DNA of 64,000 bases, taken from Sphingomonadales bacterium Ga0077557 (GTDB taxonomy: Bacteria; Pseudomonadota; Alphaproteobacteria; Sphingomonadales; Sphingomonadaceae). A model generated the notes under the pieces. That model was not told the DNA's origin, made no database searches, and saw only the letters and a list, made by a program, of their open reading frames with translations. The first letter of the stretch is position 1. Each line of letters begins with the position of its first letter. The translations under genes and the position numbers were made by a program. The stretch is taken from the NCBI GenBank assembly GCA_001464615.1, contig LNFI01000032.1:248001-312000 (forward strand), read 5' to 3'. Shown here piece after piece: positions 33,977-43,069 of the stretch.

Positions 33977-35074
33977 ATGACCAAGCGAAAACTGATCATC
34001 GGCGCGCTCATCGTCGCGCTCGGCTATGCGACCGGGGCGGCGATTGCCCAGGTTGCCGACGCACCAACGGCGGCGACCGAGTGGCAGACGCTGCCGACAG
34101 CGGCCTATCCCGGCAAGCGCGACGACATCAGCTTCGCTGATGCGCAGCATGGCTGGTACGGCACTGGCAAGGGTGATTTGTTCGCGACCAGCGACGGCGG
34201 GGATAGCTGGACCAAGGTAGCGAGCAAACCCGGCACCTTCATCCGTGCGGTCGGCTTCGTCGATGCGAAGACCGGCTATATCGGCAATGTCGGCACCGAC
34301 TATTATCCCGGCGTCACCGACACGACGCCGCTCTATCGCACCAATGACGGTGGCGTGACCTGGACGCCGATCGACATTGGCGGGGTGACGGTCGCGGGCA
34401 TTTGTGCGATCGATATTTTGCGCACCAAGCGCATCTATCAGGGCAAGCTCGAGCCCCGCCTGATCATCACCGCCGCCGGACGGGTGGGCGGGCCGACGGG
34501 CATGATCCGTTCGGTCGATGGCGGCGCGACCTGGACCGCGACCGACCTGAGCGACACGGCGGGGATGATCCTCGACATCAAGTTCCTGGATGAGCAGACC
34601 GGCTTGATCTTCGCCGCCACCAGCCGCGATGCGGCGAGCGGCAATGCGCTGATCCTGCGCACCACAGATGGCGGCAAAAGCTGGACCAAGGTCTATCAGA
34701 GCAGCCGCCCTGCCGAACTGATCTGGAAGGCGTCGTTCGTCGACGCAACCACCGGCTTTGCCACCGTGATGAGCTATGATCAGTCGGCGACGCAGAAGCA
34801 CATCGTCAAGACGAGCGATGGCGGCAAGACATGGGTCGAATTGCCGCTGGTCAACAATGGCGCGGCGGTCGAGCTTGGGATCGGCTTTGTCGATGCCATG
34901 CATGGCTGGGTCGGCACCACTGTCGGCGGTTTCGAAACCAAAGACGGCGGTAAGAGCTTTGCGCCGGCACCCGTCGCCAAAGCGGCCAACAAGTTCCGCT
35001 TCGTCAAAACGGCCAAGGGCATGCGCGCTTATGCGATTGGCACTGCAGTTCAGCGGCTGGAGTTGAATCGTTAA
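33977..35074 (+). CDS. exported BNR/YCF48-like beta-propeller protein
   Basis: A 365-residue protein with a signal peptide (MTKRKLIIGALIVALGYATG, probable cleavage near AIAQ). It has repeated Asp-box or BNR motifs: SDGGDSWTKV, NDGGVTWTPI, DGGATWTATD, DGGKSWTKVY, DGGKTWVELP and DGGKSFAPAP, spaced 50-75 residues apart. This predicts a six-bladed propeller like the photosystem II assembly factor YCF48/Hcf136 family. There is no photosynthesis gene nearby, so a different role, such as an assembly factor or exported binding protein, is likely. The next gene is the ABC ATPase across a 65-base gap that holds a strong palindrome. Confidence 0.85.
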   Translation: MTKRKLIIGALIVALGYATGAAIAQVADAPTAATEWQTLPTAAYPGKRDDISFADAQHGWYGTGKGDLFATSDGGDSWTKVASKPGTFIRAVGFVDAKTGYIGNVGTDYYPGVTDTTPLYRTNDGGVTWTPIDIGGVTVAGICAIDILRTKRIYQGKLEPRLIITAAGRVGGPTGMIRSVDGGATWTATDLSDTAGMILDIKFLDEQTGLIFAATSRDAASGNALILRTTDGGKSWTKVYQSSRPAELIWKASFVDATTGFATVMSYDQSATQKHIVKTSDGGKTWVELPLVNNGAAVELGIGFVDAMHGWVGTTVGGFETKDGGKSFAPAPVAKAANKFRFVKTAKGMRAYAIGTAVQRLELNR

Positions 35075-35084
35075 CATTCCGCTT

Positions 35085-35102
35085 TACTGTAATAATACAG
35101 TA
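35085..35102. promoter_or_regulatory. perfect inverted repeat TACTGTA-ATAA-TACAGTA
   Basis: A 7-base perfect inverted repeat with a 4-base spacer, AT-rich in a GC-rich background. It overlaps a possible -10 element (TAATAC at 35093) set 16 bases from a TTAACA at 35071. It lies 38 bases before the ABC ATPase start. This is the form expected of an operator for a small dimeric repressor (GntR/YtrA, PadR or BlaI-like), suggesting a second, separately regulated promoter within the unit. Confidence 0.6.
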
Positions 35103-35139
35103 TGGCTATGATATGAAGATAATCCTCGAGGGGGAAAAG

Positions 35140-36033
35140 ATGCTCGAACTCAGCCACGTGACCCATGTCTACCCGAACGGCACGCGTGCCCTTGATGACG
35201 TGAGCCTGTCGATCCCGACTGGCATGTACGGGCTGCTGGGGCCCAATGGCGCGGGTAAGTCGACGTTGATGCGTACCGTCGCGACGCTGCAGACGCCGAC
35301 ATCGGGCAGCATCCGCTTCGGTGACATCGACGTGATTGCCGAACCCGAAAAACTGCGCGCGCAGCTTGGCTATCTGCCCCAGGATTTCGGCGTCTATCCG
35401 CGCGTTTCGGCCTATGACATGCTTGATCACATGGCGGTGCTGAAGGGTGTCGCCTCGGCGCGCGAGCGCAAGCAAACGGTCGAGACATTGCTCAACCAGA
35501 CCAATTTGTGGAACGTCCGCAAGAAAGCCATTGCTGGTTTTTCGGGCGGCATGCGCCAGCGCTTCGGCATTGCCCAGGCGCTGATCGGCAACCCCAAGCT
35601 GATCATCGTCGACGAACCGACCGCTGGCCTCGACCCAGAGGAGCGTAATCGCTTCCTCAATCTGCTGGCGGAAATCGGCGACAATGTCGCGATCATCCTG
35701 TCGACGCACATCGTTGATGACGTCGCCGACCTGTGCCCCCGCATGGCGGTGCTGGCAGGCGGCAAGATCCAGCTGGAAGGCGCCCCGCTCGAGCTGATCG
35801 AGCGGTCACGCGGCACGGTATGGGCCAAGACAATCGAGCGCGAGCAGATGGCCAATTTTGCCGCAGCGCATGAGGTGATCTCGACCCGGTTGTTCGCCGG
35901 CCGGACCATTATCCACATCCTGTCGGACAATGACCCCGGCAACGGCTTCACCGCCGTCGATGGCGGGCTGGAGGATGTCTATTTCTCCACCCTGGCGCGT
36001 TCGCGCCGCGCCCCCACCGCGCAAGCCGCATAA
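35140..36033 (+). CDS. ABC transporter ATP-binding protein
   Basis: A 297-residue ATPase with Walker A GPNGAGKST, Q-loop region LGYLPQDFG, signature FSGGMRQRFG, Walker B LIIVDEPTAGLDP and switch histidine in LSTHIVDDV. This is the ABC-2 exporter subclass with a C-terminal extension of about 80 residues. ATG at 35140 is favoured, with GAGGGGGA 5 bases upstream; an in-frame ATG at 35113 lacks a ribosome site. The partner permease starts 12 bases after its stop. The transported substrate is unknown. Confidence 0.94.
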   Translation: MLELSHVTHVYPNGTRALDDVSLSIPTGMYGLLGPNGAGKSTLMRTVATLQTPTSGSIRFGDIDVIAEPEKLRAQLGYLPQDFGVYPRVSAYDMLDHMAVLKGVASARERKQTVETLLNQTNLWNVRKKAIAGFSGGMRQRFGIAQALIGNPKLIIVDEPTAGLDPEERNRFLNLLAEIGDNVAIILSTHIVDDVADLCPRMAVLAGGKIQLEGAPLELIERSRGTVWAKTIEREQMANFAAAHEVISTRLFAGRTIIHILSDNDPGNGFTAVDGGLEDVYFSTLARSRRAPTAQAA

Positions 36034-36045
36034 GGGGCCGCATCG

Positions 36046-39000
36046 ATGTTCGCCAAGATCGCCGCGTTCGAGCTGCGCTATCAGTTCCGCAATCCTGTCT
36101 TCTGGGTTGTCTCGATCCTGTTCTTCCTGCTCGTCTTCGGCGCGGCAACGGTCGAGCAGATCCAGATCGGCAGTGGCGGCAATGTCCATAAGAACAGCCC
36201 GTTTGCGATTGTGCAGACGCATCTGATCATGTCGATCTTCTTCATGTTCGTGACGACGGCGTTCGTCGCCAATGTGATCGTCCGCGATGACGAAAGCGGA
36301 TTCGGCCCGATGGTCAAATCGACGCGCGTGACGAAGTTCGATTATCTGCTCGCCCGTTTTGTGGGCGCCACCTTGGCGGCATGCATAGCCTTTCTGGCGG
36401 TGCCGCTGGCGATGTGGGTGGGGTCGTTCATGCCCTGGGTCGATTCGGAAACGCTCGGGCCAAATCGGCTGGCAGATTATGCCTTTGCCTATGTCGTCAT
36501 GGCGCTGCCCAATGTCATCCTGACATCGTCGATCTTCTTTGCGGTCGCCACGATGACGCGGTCGATGATGTATTCCTATGTCGGCGTCGTCGTTTTCCTC
36601 GTCATCTACATCGTCTTTAATAGCGTGATCCGGACCCAGCCGAATTTCCGCGAATGGGCCGGCTATGTCGAGCCGTTCGGCATCGGTGCGTTCGCGACGG
36701 TCACGCGCTATTGGACCGCCGCTGAATCGAACACATTGACCCCACCGCTGACCGGGATGCTGATCGTCAATCGGCTGATCTGGCTTGCGGTTTCGGTGGC
36801 AGCCCTGGCCCTTGCTTATGGCCGGTTCAGCTTTGCCGAGCGCGGCGTATCGAAGCGCAAGCTGAAGAAGATGGCCAAGCGCGAGGCAAAACTCGCCGCG
36901 ACCGCGCCCTTGCTGGTCGATACGCTGCCCCCGACACGGCCGGAAGCCGCCGCCGCTGCCCGGATGATGGCGCGAATCCGCTTCGAAATGGCGCAGGTGT
37001 TCAAGAGCCCGGCCTTTTTCGTGCTGATGCTGGTTGGCCTGTTCAATGCTGGTGGCGGCCTGTTTTTCGCCAATGAGATTTACGGCACGCCTGCCCGTCC
37101 GCTGACTTTTGCGGTGTTGCAGGTGCTGTTCGGTGCGTTTGCCATCATCCCGATCATCATCGCCATTTATTATTCAGGCGAGCTGGTCTGGCGCGACCGT
37201 GATCGCAAGATGCACGAGATCATCGATGCGACGTCGCTGCCCAACTGGGCTTATTTGGTGCCCAAGACGCTGGCGCTGTCCGCCGTCCTGTTCGCCACGC
37301 TGATCATTTCGATGGTCGCTGCGATCCTGATCCAGCTGGGCCGTGGCCAGACCGAGCTTGGCCTGGGCGCGTATTTCGCCTGGTATATCGTACCGACCAC
37401 GGTCGACATGATCCTGCTGGCGGTGCTGGCCATCTTCGTCCAGGCGCTTAGCCCCAACAAGTTCGTCGGTTGGGCGATCATGGTCGTCTATTTCGTCGCC
37501 ACGATTACGCTCGGCAATATCGGCTTCGAACATCCGCTCTACACCTATGGCAGCACGGGCAATGTCCAGCTTTCGGATATGAACGGCGACAATGTCGGCG
37601 GGGCAACGGGCTGGTGGCTCAGGCTCTATTGGAGCGCAATTGCGCTGATCCTCGCGGTGCTCGCGCATCTGCTGTGGCGGCGCGGGACGGCGGTGTCGCT
37701 GTCAGCCCGGCTGCGGCGGATGCCCAGCCGGTTGGCGGGCATGCCGGGATTGCTTGCCGGTATCGGTGTGGTGACGGCGGCGGCATCGGGCGCGTTCATC
37801 TTTTACAACATGAATGTCCTGAACGATTATCGGACGCGCGACGACAATGACCTGCAACAGGCGAATTATGAGAAGAAATATCTCAAATATGAATCGCTGA
37901 AGCAGCCATCGACAACCGACATCAAGCTGAATGTCGAGCTGTATCCCGCGCAAAAGCGGATGGAAGCAACTGGCCGTTATGCCCTTGTCAACGACACTGG
38001 CGCGCCGGTTAGCGATCTGCATGTCCGCTTCTCCGGGCGGACGGTGAACGTGCTGGATGTGCAGGTGCCAGGCGCGACACTGGCGATGGATGACAAGGAT
38101 AATCGCTACCGAATCTATCACTTCCCGAAGCCGCTGGCACCGGGCGCGACGGCCAGCTTGAGCTTCAAGACCCAGCGCTGGCAGCATGGTTTCCGCGCGC
38201 AGGGCGACGATACCAGCATCGTGGCCAATGGCACGTTCCTGAACGCGTTCGAATTCGCGCCGATCATCGGTATGTCGCGGGATCAGTTGCTGCAGGACCG
38301 CGTCAAGCGCCGTAAATACGGCCTGCCTGCCGAACTGCGGCCAGCCAAGCTGGAAGATGTGTCGGCGCAGGACCGCAATTATATCGCCAATGCCGATTGG
38401 GTGACGAGCGACATTACGGTCACGACCGATGCCGGGCAGACGCCAATTGCGCCGGGCAAGAAGGTGTCGGATGTGACCGCGGGCGGGCGCCGGACGGCGC
38501 ATTTTGTTGCCACCGCGCCGATCATGGCGTTCTTTTCAGTCCAGTCGGCTGCCTATGCCGAGAAATCAGCTGACGCGAGTGGCGTGAAGACGACGGTCTT
38601 CTATGATCCCAAGCACGCCTATAATGTCGATGCGATGTTGAAGGCGATGAAGCAGAGCCTTGATTATTACCGGGCAAATTTTGGGCCCTATCAGTTCGAC
38701 TATGCCCGCATCATCGAATTTCCAGGCTATGCCAGCTTTGCGCAGGCCTTTGCCGGGACGGTACCCTATTCCGAGCGGATCGGCTTTATTGCGGACAATC
38801 GGGACAAGGACGCGATCGATTATGTCAGCTACGTGACGGCCCACGAGCTTGGCCATCAATATTGGGGGCACCAGCTGCTTTCCGCCAACATGCAGGGCGG
38901 CACCGTGCTGGTCGAGACAATGGCGCAATATTCGGCGATGATGGTGATGAAAAAGCTGTACGGCGAAGACAAGATGCGCCGGTTCCTGAAATATGAACTC

Positions 39001-39633
39001 GACAGTTATCTACGCGCACGCGGCGGCGAGGCGATCGAGGAACTGCCGCTCGAACGCGTCGAGAATCAGGGCTATATCCACTATCGCAAGGGTGCGGTGG
39101 CGATGTACCTCCTGCAGGATCGGCTCGGCGAGGACCGGATGAATGCCATGCTGGCGGGCATCCTCAATCAGTACCGCTTCAAGAGCCAACCCTATGCGCG
39201 ATCGCTGGTGCTGGTCGATGGCCTGAAATCGCTCGCCCGCAATGACGGCGAGAGCGCGCTGATCAGCGATTTGTTCGAAAAAATCACGATCTGGGACCTA
39301 AAAACCAAGGAGGCGAAGGTCACCAAGCTGCCCGATGGCCGTTACCAGACGGTGCTGACCGTGACCGGCGACAAATTCTACGCCGATGGCAAGGGCAAGG
39401 AAACCAAGGCGCTGCTCAACGACGTGATCGATATTGGCTTGTTCGATGCGCGGCCCGGCATTGGCAAGTTCAGCGCCAAGGACGTCGACCTGATCGAACG
39501 TCGCCCGGTCGTGTCGGGCGAGCAGAAGATCACGATCGTGTCGAAGAAGAAACCGGCGTTCGCGGGGGTTGATCCATATAACAAATATATCGATCGCAAT
39601 TCGGACGATAATGTTGTGGCGGTGACGGGGTAG
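36046..39633 (+). CDS. ABC-2 permease fused to M1-type zinc aminopeptidase domain
   Basis: A 1195-residue fusion. The first ~600 residues hold two ABC-2 type membrane blocks of about six helices each (first near 20-270, second near 320-590), separated by a basic cytoplasmic linker (RKLKKMAKREAKLA). Residues about 620-1195 form an extracytoplasmic M1-like peptidase: beta-sandwich, then HELGH at 933-937 with the third ligand glutamate E957 in ETMAQYSA, 19 residues after the second His. This is one more than the usual 18. PGYASFAQAFAGTVPYSE is upstream of it, in the GXMEN position but not matching GAMEN. Pairs with the ATPase at 35140. Peptide or protein export with processing is plausible. Confidence 0.9.
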   Translation: MFAKIAAFELRYQFRNPVFWVVSILFFLLVFGAATVEQIQIGSGGNVHKNSPFAIVQTHLIMSIFFMFVTTAFVANVIVRDDESGFGPMVKSTRVTKFDYLLARFVGATLAACIAFLAVPLAMWVGSFMPWVDSETLGPNRLADYAFAYVVMALPNVILTSSIFFAVATMTRSMMYSYVGVVVFLVIYIVFNSVIRTQPNFREWAGYVEPFGIGAFATVTRYWTAAESNTLTPPLTGMLIVNRLIWLAVSVAALALAYGRFSFAERGVSKRKLKKMAKREAKLAATAPLLVDTLPPTRPEAAAAARMMARIRFEMAQVFKSPAFFVLMLVGLFNAGGGLFFANEIYGTPARPLTFAVLQVLFGAFAIIPIIIAIYYSGELVWRDRDRKMHEIIDATSLPNWAYLVPKTLALSAVLFATLIISMVAAILIQLGRGQTELGLGAYFAWYIVPTTVDMILLAVLAIFVQALSPNKFVGWAIMVVYFVATITLGNIGFEHPLYTYGSTGNVQLSDMNGDNVGGATGWWLRLYWSAIALILAVLAHLLWRRGTAVSLSARLRRMPSRLAGMPGLLAGIGVVTAAASGAFIFYNMNVLNDYRTRDDNDLQQANYEKKYLKYESLKQPSTTDIKLNVELYPAQKRMEATGRYALVNDTGAPVSDLHVRFSGRTVNVLDVQVPGATLAMDDKDNRYRIYHFPKPLAPGATASLSFKTQRWQHGFRAQGDDTSIVANGTFLNAFEFAPIIGMSRDQLLQDRVKRRKYGLPAELRPAKLEDVSAQDRNYIANADWVTSDITVTTDAGQTPIAPGKKVSDVTAGGRRTAHFVATAPIMAFFSVQSAAYAEKSADASGVKTTVFYDPKHAYNVDAMLKAMKQSLDYYRANFGPYQFDYARIIEFPGYASFAQAFAGTVPYSERIGFIADNRDKDAIDYVSYVTAHELGHQYWGHQLLSANMQGGTVLVETMAQYSAMMVMKKLYGEDKMRRFLKYELDSYLRARGGEAIEELPLERVENQGYIHYRKGAVAMYLLQDRLGEDRMNAMLAGILNQYRFKSQPYARSLVLVDGLKSLARNDGESALISDLFEKITIWDLKTKEAKVTKLPDGRYQTVLTVTGDKFYADGKGKETKALLNDVIDIGLFDARPGIGKFSAKDVDLIERRPVVSGEQKITIVSKKKPAFAGVDPYNKYIDRNSDDNVVAVTG

Positions 39634-39727
39634 GTCACAGGGCTTCAGGATATTATTCGACTTTTTCATCAATATATTGGCAAGCATTGTGCTGTTATTC
39701 GGGTGGTCGGCAAAGGCATGACCCACA

Positions 39728-41503
39728 ATGGCAGAGCATCAACGCGCCGAACTGTCGGCTGCTTTCAAAGTAAAAGCGATATCGCTGATTATCGTTGTCG
39801 CGCTGGTGTTGCTTTACTGGTGGACCTTTAACGACGAAAGCCGCGCCGAAAGTCGGTATCGCCTGGCCCAGTCGGTCGCGCCGGATATCATCCCCTCGGC
39901 GCCCATTGCCCTGCACGGCGATATCCGGGTGATCGGCATCGCTGGCGATGGGGAGCCGGTAGATCGAAGCGACCGTGACGAAAGGGGCAATGTTCGCCGG
40001 TATCGCGAAGGTTGCGACGCGCTTTGCGCCGCGCTGCTGGCGATGCCGGCGGTACGCAGTGTGACTGTCGTCTCGCTTGACCTGTTCAAGGAGGCACCCA
40101 AGCCTGGCGCAGGCACCCGGTTCCGGCTGGTCCCGCGTGCGCAATGTTCTGCACCAACCGTGTTGCCCCAAAATCCCGATGCCTTGCGCGATCCTGCCGA
40201 CGCCGCTGCCGCGAGGCGCTTGGAGGAGCGGGCTTGGCCTGGCAATGTAGCGGGCAATCCAAAATGGACGGCAGTTTTTCTGCAGCGTCAATCATTGGCA
40301 ACCGAATGGGCGCTGCGGTTATCGACAAGCGACTGCATTATTGCCGAACCACCGAAGCCACATGCGGATTTCACGATCGGCAAGTATGTTTATGAACGGT
40401 TCGGCAGGTCGCCGCCATCTTACGAATGGAATTGGTCGTTTGACGCCTTGCCGGTCACTGCATCGCTGCTTCAGGTGACGGATGGACAAGGGCGCATTCG
40501 GTTTCGGCAGACCCATGCCTCGACCCTGATGCTAATCCGTCCGCTTTTGCCAGGGCTCGTGGGTTTTGTTAGATACGCCACGCCTGTCTTTGGCTGGTTG
40601 CGCACGCCGCTGATCAACGACAGCGCAGACCGCGAGATCGACGATAACAGCCGACTGCTGAAGTACACGACCCTGACGCCAACAAAGATCACCGGCCAGT
40701 CCATACCACTGGTGAAGGCACGGCTGATTGAGCTGGTCGGGAATCGATCGGCACCCGCCAGTGATCCGGCATTTGGATTGGTTGATGGCTGGATGCAGTC
40801 ACTGGGACTCGCCACGGTGCAGGACGACGACAGGAAATTGCTTGTCGATTTGATCAAAGACAAGCGTGTCACCCAGTTTCAGTCGATTGACGACGCCATC
40901 GTGCATTTTGGGGACGACCTGACGGTACTTCACGCGCCAATCTTGCGACGGATCGCCGCAGACGGGGCCAATCGTGAGGTTGTACAACCCCTGGCCGCGC
41001 AGCTGTATCGGTTGCCAGACCGTTCGCCCGCGATCATCGCCCTGGAAGACGCTATTCTGAAAGACCCCAAGAAACGGCGTTATGCCGAGGGGCTGATCGT
41101 GCAACAGGCGGATCGCGGCGCGGCTGCGGTCCCGCTGCTTATTCGCATCATCCGCGAGCACGCCGAACGATCGCAGATCGCGCGCGAACAGGCGATCAAC
41201 AACCATCCAGATCAAGAAATCGAACCGATCGCCGCGGCCCGGATCGCGTTGTGTCGAATTGGCCCTGCCGCAATCGGCGCCGTCGATGCATTGCGCGAGA
41301 TGATGGCGAACGACCTCTTGCCGGAACGCACGCTGGATGACCTAAACTGGAAGGTGATGCTCGCGCGCATCGGCACGCCGCTGCATGAAATCACCAAACC
41401 CTCATCGCGCGGGCAGATAACCGAGGCGAAATTCCAGGAGCGCCTCGGGAAGAATATGGTAGATTTTGACGTCAGGCGTGGGTGCGATGTGAGCTCAGTT
41501 TGA
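39728..41503 (+). CDS. membrane-anchored protein of unknown function with helical-repeat C-terminus
   Basis: A 591-residue protein with an N-terminal membrane helix (about residues 16-34, VKAISLIIVVALVLLYWW) and the bulk outside or in the periplasm. A second hydrophobic stretch is near 275-298. Residues about 340-590 are helix-rich with regularly spaced Ala/Leu/Ile (LAAQLYRLPDRSPAIIALED; VPLLIRIIREHAERS), suggesting HEAT-like repeats. No family recognised. Base composition is somewhat less GC-rich than its neighbours and codon use is less biased, hinting at acquisition. It follows the ABC/M1 gene by 94 bases and converges on the osmoprotectant transporter genes (30-base gap). Confidence 0.7.
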   Translation: MAEHQRAELSAAFKVKAISLIIVVALVLLYWWTFNDESRAESRYRLAQSVAPDIIPSAPIALHGDIRVIGIAGDGEPVDRSDRDERGNVRRYREGCDALCAALLAMPAVRSVTVVSLDLFKEAPKPGAGTRFRLVPRAQCSAPTVLPQNPDALRDPADAAAARRLEERAWPGNVAGNPKWTAVFLQRQSLATEWALRLSTSDCIIAEPPKPHADFTIGKYVYERFGRSPPSYEWNWSFDALPVTASLLQVTDGQGRIRFRQTHASTLMLIRPLLPGLVGFVRYATPVFGWLRTPLINDSADREIDDNSRLLKYTTLTPTKITGQSIPLVKARLIELVGNRSAPASDPAFGLVDGWMQSLGLATVQDDDRKLLVDLIKDKRVTQFQSIDDAIVHFGDDLTVLHAPILRRIAADGANREVVQPLAAQLYRLPDRSPAIIALEDAILKDPKKRRYAEGLIVQQADRGAAAVPLLIRIIREHAERSQIAREQAINNHPDQEIEPIAAARIALCRIGPAAIGAVDALREMMANDLLPERTLDDLNWKVMLARIGTPLHEITKPSSRGQITEAKFQERLGKNMVDFDVRRGCDVSSV

Positions 41504-41533
41504 GGGGGCAGTCGCCAGAGAGAAGGGGCATTT

Positions 41534-43069
41534 CTATCGGCCGATGCGGGCTTCCAGCCAGGTCGCTGCCTCTTCGGGGCTCTTCTTGTGGGTATCGCGG
41601 TCGACCATGTAATTGGCCTCGCGCATTAGCTCGACCGGGACATGGTCGACCAGCGGCTTGATAGCATTGAGGAAGCGATCGTCGCTGGCATGCGCGCGAT
41701 TGACCAGCAGGATGGCGTCATAGCCGGGGATCGCGCCCTTGGGATCGCTGAGCACGGCGAGATGCTGCGCGGCAATGCGACCGTCCGAGGAAAAGGCCGA
41801 GATGACATCGGCGCGGCCGCTCTCGATCGCGCGGTACATGAAAGTGGGGTTATAGGCTTGGGCCGATTTGAACTGCAGCGGATAGGCGCGCTTGACCGCT
41901 GCCCATTCGGGCCGTTCGAGAAATTCCAGGTCCGAGCCGAAGTTGAGCGCGGGTGCCTGGGCGACAAGATCGCTGAGCGAGCGGATGCCGAGTTGCTTCG
42001 CCTGATCACCGCGCATCGCAAAGGCATATGCGTTTTCGAAGCCGAGGCTGCCCAATAGGCGGATGCCATGGGTCTTGTCGGCCCAGCTGCCGATGCCCTG
42101 CACGATCGCGGTACGCGGCGGGACATCGCTACGCTTCATCTCGTTAGTCCAGATCGTGCCCGAATAATCGACATAGACATCAACGTCACCGCCGCTGAGC
42201 GCGGCAAACGCCACCGCCGAGCCCAGGCCTTCGCGATAAGTGACGCGGTAGCCCGCGCGTTCGAGGCGATGGCCGATTAGGCGGGCCAGAATATATTGCT
42301 CCGAAAAACCCTTTGCGCCGACAACAACGCTCTTTTGCCCCGTCGGCAGCATCGGCGTCAGCGCCAGCAGGATTCCCGCCGCAAGGATGCCGAGCGCGAC
42401 AAAGGCGCGCACCCGTTTGCGGTGCGCAATGCCATATTCGACCACGCCGAGCAGCGCATCGACGACCAACGCCAGCGTCGCGGCGGTCAGGCAGCCTGCC
42501 AGCACCAGCGCCCAGTTTTGCGTCTGTAGCCCGGCAAAGATCATGTCGCCCAGGCTCGGCTGGCCGACAGTGGTGGAGAGAGTCGCCGCGCCAATCGTCC
42601 ACACGGCGGCCGTGCGGATGCCGGCCATCAGCACTGGGGAGACGAGCGGTGCCTCGATCAGCAGCAGCTTCTGCCAACCCGTCATGCCGACGCCGTCAGC
42701 CGCCTCGATCACGGCGGGATCGATGCTGTTGAGCCCGGTGACGCCGTTCCTGAGAATGGGCAGCAACGCATAGAGGGTGAGGGCGAGCAGCGAGGGCAGG
42801 AAGCCAAGCGCGGGGATGCCGCCGCCGACCATTGCCGAGAGCGACAGCAGCAGCGGGTAGAACAGCGCGAGCAGCGCGAGGCTGGGGATCGTCTGGACGA
42901 GGCTGGCAAAGCCCAGCGCGGCGCGTGCCACCAGCGGGCGCCGCGCTGACCAGATGGCGAGCGGCAAGCTGATGACCAGCCCCAGCACCAGCGCAGAGGC
43001 CGCAAGCAGAACATGCGCCGCCAGCAGATCAGGCACGCGGGCGAGTGCGTTGAAAAAGGGGCTGTTCAT
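41534..43069 (-). CDS. glycine betaine/osmoprotectant-type ABC permease fused to its substrate-binding domain
   Basis: A 511-residue fusion. Residues about 1-215 are a BPD_transp_1 permease with five or six helices (LGLVISLPLAIWSARRPLVA; IRTAAVWTIGAATLSTTVGQ, key EAA-like loop near VIEAADGVGMTGWQKLLLIE). Residues about 235-511 are an OpuAC-type binding domain (VVVGAKGFSEQYILARLIGH, DVYVDYSGTIW, ALNFGSDLEFLERPEW). The arrangement is the OpuF or ProWX-like type in which no separate binding protein is needed. It overlaps the ATPase gene by 4 bases. Ligand probably a quaternary amine, unproven. Confidence 0.92.
   Translation of the reverse strand: MNSPFFNALARVPDLLAAHVLLAASALVLGLVISLPLAIWSARRPLVARAALGFASLVQTIPSLALLALFYPLLLSLSAMVGGGIPALGFLPSLLALTLYALLPILRNGVTGLNSIDPAVIEAADGVGMTGWQKLLLIEAPLVSPVLMAGIRTAAVWTIGAATLSTTVGQPSLGDMIFAGLQTQNWALVLAGCLTAATLALVVDALLGVVEYGIAHRKRVRAFVALGILAAGILLALTPMLPTGQKSVVVGAKGFSEQYILARLIGHRLERAGYRVTYREGLGSAVAFAALSGGDVDVYVDYSGTIWTNEMKRSDVPPRTAIVQGIGSWADKTHGIRLLGSLGFENAYAFAMRGDQAKQLGIRSLSDLVAQAPALNFGSDLEFLERPEWAAVKRAYPLQFKSAQAYNPTFMYRAIESGRADVISAFSSDGRIAAQHLAVLSDPKGAIPGYDAILLVNRAHASDDRFLNAIKPLVDHVPVELMREANYMVDRDTHKKSPEEAATWLEARIGR

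Noticed and set aside
33977..35074. Photosystem II assembly factor
   Set aside because: The YCF48-like propeller similarity is structural; no photosynthesis gene lies in the window.
35085..35102. LexA (SOS) box
   Set aside because: CTGT and ACAG are present but 6 bases apart rather than the 8 of the E. coli-type box, and alphaproteobacterial LexA usually recognises GTTC repeats.
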